NCBI GenBank assembly: GCA_036154955.1
Contig: JAYZWL010000083.1
Location: 75,703 to 139,702, forward strand
Reading direction: 5' to 3'
DNA length: 64,000 nt
From: Albimonas sp036154955
GTDB taxonomy: Bacteria; Pseudomonadota; Alphaproteobacteria; Rhodobacterales; Rhodobacteraceae
Shown: positions 57,526 to 64,000 of the stretch, in pieces
How the letters are laid out: every line of letters starts with the position of its first letter
Numbering within the stretch: position 1 is the stretch's first letter
The notes under the pieces: generated by a model
Database searches by the model: none
Told to the model about the DNA's origin: nothing
What the model saw: only the letters and a program-made list of their open reading frames with translations
Translations under genes and position numbers: made by a program

Positions 57526-57809
57526 ACGCTCGAACCTCGTCACGCACGCTTGGGAAAGCGCGCCCGGGGCGGCGCGCATGGGTTGGCCGCAATTATTAAC
57601 CAATTCGCATGGGAGGGGAAGCCGGTTTCCGCCCGATTCCGCCCCGATTTCGCCGCGATCCGCGTCAGCGCGGGACGCGGCCGGAAGCCTTGCGGCGGTG
57701 TCGGCGGCCCGCAGGCGGACGCAGCGTCATTCTCCGGCGCCGGGACCCGGTTCCACGGGCCCGTGGGAATCGGCTTGACGTCGCTTCGCGCGCCGGGCAA
57801 TCGGCTTGG

Positions 57810-58985
57810 ATGAACCCGCGAACGACCCCCGCGCCCCGCGCGCCTGCAGGCCAGCCGGACCCCGGCCCCGCCGCGGCCCCCGGGGCGTCGGCGACGGTAA
57901 GCTTCCTGCTGCTGGACCGGTTCTCCCTGTTGGCCTTCTCCTCGGCGATCGAACCCCTGCGGCTGGCCAACCACGTCTCGGGCCGCGAGCTCTTCTCCTG
58001 GAAGCTGCTGAGCGAGACCGGCGCGCCCGTCGCCGCTTCCTGCGGAATGCGGGCCGCGGTGGACGGGGGGCTGGAGGAGCTGCCCCGCGGCTCGCGCCTC
58101 GTGGTCTGCTCGGGCCTCGACGTGGCGCGGGCGACCTCGCGGCCGGTGCTGAACTGGCTGCGGCGGGAAAGCCGGCGCGGCGTGGCGATGTCGGCGGTCT
58201 GCACGGGCGCCTTCGCGCTGGCCAGGGCGGGGCTTCTGGACGGCCGGCGCTGCACCATCCACTGGGAGAACCAGGACGGCTTCGCCGAGGATTTCCCGGA
58301 TGTGGAGCTGACCGACCAGATCTACGTCGTCGACGGCGACGCGATGACCGCGGCCGGGGGCGCCGCGGCCGGCGACATGATGCTGCGGCTGGTGGCCCAG
58401 GCCCACGGCCCCGACATCGCCGGCATGGTGGCCGACCAGATGGTCTACACCAACCTGCGCGGAGACGAGGACCATCAGCGCCTGTCGGTCCCCGCGCGCA
58501 TCGGGGTGCGCCACCCCAAGCTGTCGCGCGTCATCGACCTGATGAACGCCCATATCGAGGAGCCCGTCTCCGCCGCCCGGCTGGCGGAGGAGGTGGGCAT
58601 GTCGACCCGCCAGCTCGAACGCCTGTTCCGCCGTTATCTCGACCGCTCGCCCAAGCGCTACTACCTCGAACTGCGGCTGGAGAAGGCGCGCCGGCTGCTG
58701 CTGCAGACCGACATGTCGGTGATCTACGTGGCGCTGGCCTGCGGTTTCACCTCGCCCTCGCATTTCTCCAAGTGCTATCGGGCCCATTACAAGCGCACGC
58801 CCTACCGGGAACGGGGCGTCGCCGCGCCGGGGCCGGCGGTCCAGCAGGCGGAGGCGCGGGCGGCCATGCTCGTTTCCGGCGGGACGGCGGCGCTGGACGA
58901 GGATTACGACGAGGCGAACGACGATCTGGCCGGCGACGGGTTCGGCGGGGACGATGGGGACGACGGGGACGGTTTCGGGGCGTGA
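57810..58985 (+). CDS. GlxA-type AraC family transcriptional regulator
   Basis: This 391-residue regulator has an N-terminal DJ-1/PfpI-like domain (about 28-200) with VSFLLLDRFSLLAFSSAIEP, LANHVSGRELFSWKLLSE and the nucleophile-elbow region MSAVCTGAFALARAGLLDG. The C-terminal AraC domain (about 225-325) shows two helix-turn-helix units: SAARLAEEVGMSTRQLERLF and IYVALACGFTSPSHFSKCYR. Relatives in this family control carnitine, betaine or arginine use. The last 40 residues are very acidic (EDYDEAND, DDGDDGDGF), which is unusual. The start at 57810 has only a weak ribosome binding site; the target is unknown. Confidence 0.88.
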   Translation: MNPRTTPAPRAPAGQPDPGPAAAPGASATVSFLLLDRFSLLAFSSAIEPLRLANHVSGRELFSWKLLSETGAPVAASCGMRAAVDGGLEELPRGSRLVVCSGLDVARATSRPVLNWLRRESRRGVAMSAVCTGAFALARAGLLDGRRCTIHWENQDGFAEDFPDVELTDQIYVVDGDAMTAAGGAAAGDMMLRLVAQAHGPDIAGMVADQMVYTNLRGDEDHQRLSVPARIGVRHPKLSRVIDLMNAHIEEPVSAARLAEEVGMSTRQLERLFRRYLDRSPKRYYLELRLEKARRLLLQTDMSVIYVALACGFTSPSHFSKCYRAHYKRTPYRERGVAAPGPAVQQAEARAAMLVSGGTAALDEDYDEANDDLAGDGFGGDDGDDGDGFGA

Positions 58986-59032
58986 GCCCGCCCGCCCCCA
59001 AACCGCCACGAAACCGGGCGAGGCTCCGTCCC

Positions 59033-59947
59033 ATGCCCTTCGCCCGCCGCCGCCCTCCGCCCCTCGCCCCGCTGCGTCGCCTCGCGCTCGGCGCCGCGCT
59101 GCTCGTCCTGTGCGGGGCCGCGCCGGTTCCGGCCCAGACCGGGGCCGCGACCGCTCCGGGGGATGAGGCCGGGCGCATCTGCCTGCCGGGGGAGCCGGTC
59201 TGCCTCGACCCCGCGAGCCTCACCCGCCTGGTCCATGACATCGCCTTCGGGCGGGAGGATTTCCGGCTGCCCGGCGACGCGCGGCATTTCTCCGACAACC
59301 GCCTGCGCCGCTTCCCCCGCGGGGCCGTGCCGGTGGAGGTCTATTCGGACGATCCCGGCATCGCCTCCAACGCTCTGTTCTGGGATCCGTTCAGGGTGCT
59401 GGCCCGGCGGCTGCCCGGCATCGCCGGCCTGCGGCTCGCCCCCCGCGCCCAGGTGGAGCTGTGGGAGGCGCCGCCGGGGGTGATGATCTTCGTGGGCTCG
59501 CGCGGCTACCTGCGCGAAAGCCTCGCCACGCTCGCCCGCATCTCCGGAACCGACCCGGCCCGCGCGGAGGCCCGGTTCGACGCGCTGGCCGAACCGTTCC
59601 TGCGCCGGGGCCGGCCGATCTGTTTCGCGGAGGTGCGGTTCCGCTCGGCGATGTCGGCGGAGGTGGCGTTCTCGGTCGTGGCGCTGGAGGCGTCGCCGGA
59701 CCTGTCGGAATGCGTCTACGAAGAGCTGATCCAGGCGCTCGGCCCGATCAACGACAGCCGGCGGGTGCGCGAGACGCTGTTCAACGACGCGCCTCCCGGC
59801 AGTCCCGGCCATGCGCGCGCGCCGACCGCCTACGACTGGCTGGCGCTGGCGGTGATCTACGACCCGCGGCTGGTCACCGGCATGACCGAGGCCGAGGCCG
59901 CCCCGGTGATCGAGGAGATCGTGCAGGGCTTCGTCTCGCGTCCCTGA
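59033..59947 (+). CDS. Exported hypothetical protein, possibly DUF2927
   Basis: This 304-residue protein has an arginine-rich signal peptide (LRRLALGAALLVLCGAAPVP). The mature domain contains TRLVHDIAFGREDFRLPGDA, FSDNRLRRFPRGAVPVEVYS, FVGSRGYLRESLATLARISG and VALEASPDLSECVYEELIQA, with LGPINDSRRVRETLFND near 245 and a helical end. The last segment, ending YDWLALAVIYDPRLVTGMTE, is like secreted DUF2927 proteins of Rhodobacterales (the catalytic nature is unclear). It begins 47 bases after the AraC-type gene and may be co-transcribed with it. Function unknown. Confidence 0.65.
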   Translation: MPFARRRPPPLAPLRRLALGAALLVLCGAAPVPAQTGAATAPGDEAGRICLPGEPVCLDPASLTRLVHDIAFGREDFRLPGDARHFSDNRLRRFPRGAVPVEVYSDDPGIASNALFWDPFRVLARRLPGIAGLRLAPRAQVELWEAPPGVMIFVGSRGYLRESLATLARISGTDPARAEARFDALAEPFLRRGRPICFAEVRFRSAMSAEVAFSVVALEASPDLSECVYEELIQALGPINDSRRVRETLFNDAPPGSPGHARAPTAYDWLALAVIYDPRLVTGMTEAEAAPVIEEIVQGFVSRP

Positions 59948-59950
59948 ACG

Positions 59951-59968
59951 AGGCGCGGGCCCGCGCCT
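59951..59968. terminator. Perfect 18-base palindrome between convergent genes
   Basis: AGGCGCGGG-CCCGCGCCT is its own reverse complement. It lies in the 19-base gap between the DUF2927-like stop and the next minus-strand gene's stop, and partly overlaps that TAG. It can act as a bidirectional terminator hairpin. Confidence 0.5.
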
Positions 59969-61079
59969 ACAGGCCGGCGATCCGCTCCAGATCCGCGATG
60001 GTGGCGTCGAAGGCGCCGCACATGTCGCCCAGGCCCTTGCGGGCGACCTGGGCCATGGAGCTTCGGCACATGTCGCGGGCGGCGCGAAGCTGCGCCAGCC
60101 GTTCGCGCGCCGCGGCGGGCGTCATCGCCATCGGCGCACCGAGGCCGGGCAGGGCGGCGAGCCCGGCGCTTCCGGGCGCGGGCGGCGGGGCGATGCTCGG
60201 CAGGCGGGACGGGGCGGGGCGGCCGGCCTCCTCCGCGACCGGCGGGACCGCGGCCGCGGGCGCCGGGGCGACGGGACCCACGGGCGCGGGAACCGGGGGC
60301 GGGGTCGCGCGTTCCAGCCGGACCCGGCCGAACTCGCGGCTGCCGGCGCCCGCGGCGCCGGCCCGGGTTTCGCGCAGATACTCGCCCCAGACCAGGTCCG
60401 GCGCGGCCTCGGCCTGCGGAACGCCCGGCGCATCCGCGCCCGCGGCTCCTTCCGCCGGGGCCGCGCCGCTCAGCGCGCCGCCCAGGCCTCCGGGCGCGGC
60501 CGGCTCGGCCAGGCGCACCACCATGCGGCGCGGGCCGGTCCCGGCCTGCTCGTCCCAAACGAGGGTCATCATCCCCGCCTCGCAGCGCGCTTCGGCGAGG
60601 CGCAGCGGGACGGGCTCCGGTTGCAGCGGCCAGCGCCGGGCGGCGCGGGCCAGGGTCGGAGCGCCGGCCGCCTCGCCGATCCGCCACAGGGCGCGGGCCT
60701 CCCGCGATGCGAGCCGGTTGGTCACGGCGTTGGTCACGGGTCCGTCGCCCTGCGCCTCGGGCCGCAGTTCCGCCACCCAGTCGCCGCGCAGGACCGGCGG
60801 CGGGCAGGCGGCGGCGCCGGCGGGCGGCGGCTCGGGGGTCTCGCCGGCGGGCGGCGGCGTCGCGGCGATGGCGGCGCCCAGCGCCTCGGCCAGCGCCTGC
60901 GCCTCGGAGGCGGCGCAATGCCGGTCGATCTCCGCATCGGTGAAGCCCCGGCCGATCAGCGCCCGCACCTCGCCCGCGTCGCAGGCCCGCGCGGCGTCGG
61001 GCAGGGCCGCGGCGGCCGCGGCCAGCCCCGTCAGCGAGAGGACCATGAGGCGGCGGCGGGCGGAACGGGCGAAGCGCAT
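59967..61079 (-). CDS. Exported Ala/Pro-rich hypothetical protein
   Basis: This 370-residue protein starts at 61079 (first ATG that gives a signal peptide: basic RSARRRLM, then LSLTGLAAAAAALPDAARAC). The mature part has CDAGEVRALIGRGFTDAEID and HCAASEAQALAEAL near the N-terminus, a Pro/Ala-rich linker, a central region with PEPVPLRLAEARCEAGMMTL and RRMVVRLAEPA, another long Pro/Ala stretch, and a C-terminal helical part with CRSSMAQVARKGLGDMCGAF. The DVxALIGRGFTDAEID-like start suggests a DNA- or ligand-binding-like helix pair in the periplasm but no family was recognised. Confidence 0.6.
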   Translation of the reverse strand: MRFARSARRRLMVLSLTGLAAAAAALPDAARACDAGEVRALIGRGFTDAEIDRHCAASEAQALAEALGAAIAATPPPAGETPEPPPAGAAACPPPVLRGDWVAELRPEAQGDGPVTNAVTNRLASREARALWRIGEAAGAPTLARAARRWPLQPEPVPLRLAEARCEAGMMTLVWDEQAGTGPRRMVVRLAEPAAPGGLGGALSGAAPAEGAAGADAPGVPQAEAAPDLVWGEYLRETRAGAAGAGSREFGRVRLERATPPPVPAPVGPVAPAPAAAVPPVAEEAGRPAPSRLPSIAPPPAPGSAGLAALPGLGAPMAMTPAAARERLAQLRAARDMCRSSMAQVARKGLGDMCGAFDATIADLERIAGL

Positions 61080-61250
61080 GAGGCGGGTCCGATGAACGCG
61101 AGACTGGCCCGACGATGGCCCGTCCCCCGCCGCCATGCAACCCGGCGGCGTCGGGCGCGCCCCGGGAAGGCGGTTCCGGACTGGCGAAGGCGCAGGGGCG
61201 GCGGCCGGGAACCCTGCGCGTCCGGCGGGCGCCTGCGTTCCGCGCCGAGA

Positions 61251-61272
61251 GGCCCCGGGTCAAGCCCGGGGC
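61251..61272. repeat. Palindromic repeat, family A copy
   Basis: GGCCCCGGGTCAAGCCCGGG plus GC is identical to the copy at 12309. It lies between the exported hypothetical (start 61079) and the argE stop (61329). It could form a hairpin that limits transcription from argE into the hypothetical gene. Confidence 0.75.
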
Positions 61273-61328
61273 GCGCATTGTCCGAGACCTTCCGGCGATC
61301 CGGGGAAGGGCGAAGGCCCGGCGGCGCC

Positions 61329-62489
61329 TCAGGCCGCCAGCCGCTCCACCAGCCGGCGCATGAAGGCCTCGCCGGCGTCGAGCTGGCTGATCTCGATGAA
61401 CTCGTCGGGCTGGTGGGCCTGGGCGATGTCGCCCGGTCCGCAGACCACCGTCGAATAGCCCGCGCCCTGGAACAGCCCCGCCTCGGTCGCGTAGCTGACC
61501 GCGTGCGAGGCGTTGTCGCCGGTCAGGGCGCGCACCAGCGCCTCGGCCGCGCCGCCCTCCTCCACCGCGCAGCCGGGGATGTCGGCCTTGACCTCGATCT
61601 CGATCGCGGCCTCGGGGCGGATCGCCTTCAGCTCGGCCTCCAGCCGCGCGGCCTCGGCCCGGATGCGGGCGAGATACATGGCGCTGTCGTCGGGCGGGCA
61701 GGGGCGCACGTCGACCGAGAACCAGGCGTTGGCCGCGGTGATGTTATGCGCGGTGCCGCCGCGGAATTCGCCCACGTGGAGCGAGGTCCAGGGCGGGTCG
61801 AAAAGCTCGGCGCCGGCCAGCGGCGCGGCCATGGTCTCGGCCTGGATCCCGTCGATCCACGCCACCAGCTTCGCCGCCGCCATCACCGCCGACACCGACT
61901 TGTGACGCAGCGAGGAATGCATCTCGAAACCCCGCACCCGGATCACCAGCTCCAGGATCCCCTTGTGCCCGGTCACGCAGGCCAGCCGCGTCGGCTCGCC
62001 CACGATCACCGCCGAGGCCCGCGGCAGCCCCGCCGCCATCGCAGCGATCAGGGGCGGGGCGCCGTGCATCCCGTCCTCCTCGTCATAGCTCAGCGCGATC
62101 TGCAGCGGGTGCTTGACCCCCGCCTGCAACGCCATCGGCAGGGCGCAGAGCGCGAGCGCGTCGAACCCCTTCATGTCGCAGGCCCCGCGGCCGTGCAGCC
62201 GTCCTTCGCGCTCCACCAGCGTGAACGGGTCGGAGGTCCATTTCTGGTCCGTCACCGGCACCACGTCGGTATGGCCCGAGAGGATCACGCCCCCCTCCAC
62301 CGCCGGCCCGACCTGGGCGTAGAGCGCGGCCTTGTCGCCCTCGGGGTTCGGCAGGACGGTCGCCTCGATCCCCCATTCCGCCAGCCAGTCGCGCGCGAAG
62401 TCGATGAGCGCGAGGTTGGAGCCGGTGCAGGTCGTGTCGAAACCGACCAGCTTCTCGAGCATCTCGCGGGGGGTGTAGGCGCGGGGCAT
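61329..62489 (-). CDS. argE: Acetylornithine deacetylase
   Basis: This 386-residue M20 metallo-enzyme releases acetate from N-acetylornithine in arginine synthesis. It has VILSGHTDVVPVTDQKWTSD near residue 68 (first histidine ligand), the GRGACDMKGFDAL motif near 98 (bridging aspartate), YDEEDGMHGAPPLI near 130 (catalytic and ligand glutamates), GEPTRLACVTGHKG near 157 and VVCGPGDIAQAHQPDEFIEI near 350. Length is normal. GGAGC upstream supports 62489. An identical ribosome-binding leader (CGGAGCCCCCATG) precedes the second M20 gene just upstream. Confidence 0.9.
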   Translation of the reverse strand: MPRAYTPREMLEKLVGFDTTCTGSNLALIDFARDWLAEWGIEATVLPNPEGDKAALYAQVGPAVEGGVILSGHTDVVPVTDQKWTSDPFTLVEREGRLHGRGACDMKGFDALALCALPMALQAGVKHPLQIALSYDEEDGMHGAPPLIAAMAAGLPRASAVIVGEPTRLACVTGHKGILELVIRVRGFEMHSSLRHKSVSAVMAAAKLVAWIDGIQAETMAAPLAGAELFDPPWTSLHVGEFRGGTAHNITAANAWFSVDVRPCPPDDSAMYLARIRAEAARLEAELKAIRPEAAIEIEVKADIPGCAVEEGGAAEALVRALTGDNASHAVSYATEAGLFQGAGYSTVVCGPGDIAQAHQPDEFIEISQLDAGEAFMRRLVERLAA

Positions 62490-62569
62490 GGGGGCTCCGT
62501 TGCAGGGGGAGGAGACGCGAGACGCGGGCGGCGGGCGGGGCGGCGCGCCCCTCCGCCGCCGCGCGGGGC

Positions 62570-63730
62570 TCAGCCGGCGGCGAGGCGGGCCTGGGCGACG
62601 GAGACGAGCATGGAGGCGCCCAGCGGGATCACGTCGTCGTCGAAGACGAAGCCGGGATTGTGCAGCGGCACGTCGCCCTTGTGGCCGACGGTGAAATAGA
62701 CCCCCGGCGCGGCCTTGAGCATGTCGGCGAAGTCCTCCGACCCGGTGGCGGCCTCGGACTGGATCGACACGCGCTCGGCCCCGGTGATCTCGGCGGCGAT
62801 GCCCGCGACCACGTCGGTCAGCTTCACGTCGTTTTCGAGCACGGTGAAGATGTCGCGGATATCCACCTCGATCTCCACCCCGAAGGCGGCGGCGAGGCCG
62901 GCGGAGATCTCCTTCATCCGCTCGCGCATCCGGTCCCGGGCCTCGTCGGTGAAGAAACGCATGGTGCCCGAAAGCGTGGCCGTGTCGGGGACCACGTTGT
63001 AGGCGGCGCCGGAATGGATCTGGGTGATCGACAGCACCGCCGCCTCATGCGGGGGGGCGTTGCGCGACCGGATGGTCTGCAGCGCCTGGGCGAGCGCCGT
63101 GGCGACCATGATCGGGTCCCGGGAATGCTGGGGCGAGGCCCCGTGCGAGCCGACGCCCTGGATGCGGATGTCGAAGAAATCCGCCCCCGCCATGGCGACG
63201 CCGGGCTTGATGCCGACCACGCCCTCGGCGGTGTAGGGGGAGTTGTGCAGGCCGTAGACCTCGTCGCACGGGAATTTTTCAAACAGCCCGTCGCGGATCA
63301 TGGCGCGGGCGCCGCCGAGGCCCTCTTCGGCCGGCTGGAAGATCAGGATCACCTTGCCGGGGAAGTCGCGGGTCTCGGCCAGCCTTTGGGCGGCGGCGAG
63401 CAGCATGGTGGTGTGCCCGTCATGGCCGCAGGCGTGGGAGACGCCGGGGATGGTGGAGCGCCATTCGAGATTGGTGCGCTCCTCGATCGGCAGCGCGTCC
63501 ATGTCGGCGCGCAGGCCCACGGTGCGGCCGGGGGCGTTACCCTCGATCACGCCGACGATGCCGGTGCCGCCGAGGCCGCGATGGATCTCGATCCCCCAGC
63601 TCTCCAGCTTGTCGGCGACGATGCCGGAGGTGCGGACTTCCTGAAAGCCGATCTCGGGATGCCGGTGCAGGTCGCGGCGGATGGCGGTGAACTCGGGCAG
63701 GCGCGCGGCGATCTCTGGAATGACGGGCAT
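62570..63730 (-). CDS. M20 family amidohydrolase, hippurate hydrolase-like
   Basis: This 386-residue enzyme belongs to the HipO/AbgB/IAA-amino acid hydrolase group. It has RRDLHRHPEIGFQEVRTS near residue 17, VGLRADMDALPIEE near 66, GVSHACGHDGHTTMLL near 98, IFQPAEEGLGGARAMIRDGL near 130, and GSEDFADMLKAAPGVYFTVG near 335. The conserved metal cysteine and histidines are intact. Members hydrolyse N-acyl amino acids such as hippurate. The start at 63730 follows GGAGC. It may be transcribed with argE 80 bases downstream. True substrate unknown. Confidence 0.9.
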   Translation of the reverse strand: MPVIPEIAARLPEFTAIRRDLHRHPEIGFQEVRTSGIVADKLESWGIEIHRGLGGTGIVGVIEGNAPGRTVGLRADMDALPIEERTNLEWRSTIPGVSHACGHDGHTTMLLAAAQRLAETRDFPGKVILIFQPAEEGLGGARAMIRDGLFEKFPCDEVYGLHNSPYTAEGVVGIKPGVAMAGADFFDIRIQGVGSHGASPQHSRDPIMVATALAQALQTIRSRNAPPHEAAVLSITQIHSGAAYNVVPDTATLSGTMRFFTDEARDRMRERMKEISAGLAAAFGVEIEVDIRDIFTVLENDVKLTDVVAGIAAEITGAERVSIQSEAATGSEDFADMLKAAPGVYFTVGHKGDVPLHNPGFVFDDDVIPLGASMLVSVAQARLAAG

Positions 63731-64000
63731 GGGGGCTCCGGGGTTGGGGCGGGCAGGGAGGTCGCGGCGGGCGCGGTCAGGAGCATTGGTCGCGCCTCGC
63801 CGGGGACGGGTCAAGTGCTGCGGCGCCGAAAACCTTCGGGGCCCGGGGAGCGCGGCGGGGCGAGGGCGCCGCGACGGCGGGGGCGCCGGGGGGGGCCCGG
63901 GCGCCCGCCGCGCGCCCGGCCGGCACGCGGGCGGGGCGGGCGCCGGCGGGCCGGGGCCCCGGGGGAGGGCGCGGGGGTGGGGGGTGAACTCGGGCCGGCG
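63731..64000. other. Terminal intergenic sequence
   Basis: This last stretch, 270 bases to the window edge, should hold the hydrolase promoter. From about 63835 it becomes almost pure G/C with long G runs. No gene, repeat or regulatory motif could be supported. Such extreme composition at a window end can reflect low-quality contig-end sequence. Confidence 0.4.

Noticed and set aside
1..64000. CRISPR arrays, IS elements, rRNA operons, prophage
   Set aside because: No regularly spaced repeats, transposase, rRNA or phage structural genes were seen.

Overview
This window looks like chromosomal DNA from a very high-GC alphaproteobacterium, most likely a Rhodobacterales relative. The clues are the codon usage, a CTTG-N17-CTATAT promoter, a SPOR-like/dac/tmk/holB/tatD gene order, a class II DAHP synthase, a VPLPA-CTERM protein, and two GC-rich palindromic repeat families. 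Genes are dense and often overlap by 4 bp (ATGA). No phage, IS element or CRISPR array was seen.

Layout. (1) 1-5.4 kb: the end of a polyamine-type ABC importer (two permeases), an FCD-domain regulator, a RidA protein, an N-carbamoyl amino acid hydrolase and a hydantoinase; together a likely cyclic ureide/hydantoin utilisation unit. (2) 5.5-9.1 kb, minus strand: an AEC transporter with a D-2-hydroxyacid dehydrogenase, then a frameshifted amidase with an AtzH-like partner. (3) 9.3-12.1 kb: a thiolase-like protein without the usual nucleophile and an M29 aminopeptidase, followed by a cluster of palindromic repeats. (4) 12.4-21.9 kb: a large four-carbon sugar acid (tetronate) catabolic locus. It carries a DUF1537 kinase and DeoR regulator divergent from a KdgT-type permease and a PdxA2-type dehydrogenase, then denD-ltnD-otnK-otnC-otnI in tightly overlapping order. 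Both known DUF1537 routes to dihydroxyacetone phosphate are therefore encoded side by side. (5) 22.2-24.1 kb: panB-panC.

(6) 24.1-40.3 kb: an accessory-looking region. A 921-residue winged-helix/NB-ARC/TPR regulator is divergent from an operon of Tat-exported alpha/beta hydrolase, cytochrome P460, SnoaL-like protein, second exported hydrolase and quinone oxidoreductase. A LOG protein follows, then a soluble-output two-component operon (three-PAS histidine kinase, two FixJ-type regulators and a lone receiver), a degenerate hydrolase copy, an NmrA-like protein, an exported cupin, an MscS channel and a metallo-beta-lactamase-fold hydrolase. tRNA-Ser(UGA) sits just beyond.

(7) 40.8-48.7 kb: housekeeping genes (RlpA-like secreted protein, dac, tmk, holB, tatD, PhnP-like hydrolase), an AEC transporter and a lipoprotein hydrolase. 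(8) 48.7-64 kb: HxlR and LysR regulators, an exported hypothetical, a candidate ~94-nt small RNA with promoter and UUCG-loop terminator, msrP without msrQ, serB, class II DAHP synthase, an MscS channel, the VPLPA-CTERM protein, a GlxA-type AraC regulator, two exported hypotheticals, argE and a hippurate-hydrolase-like M20 enzyme. Function names rest on motif recognition by eye; nothing was searched or computed.
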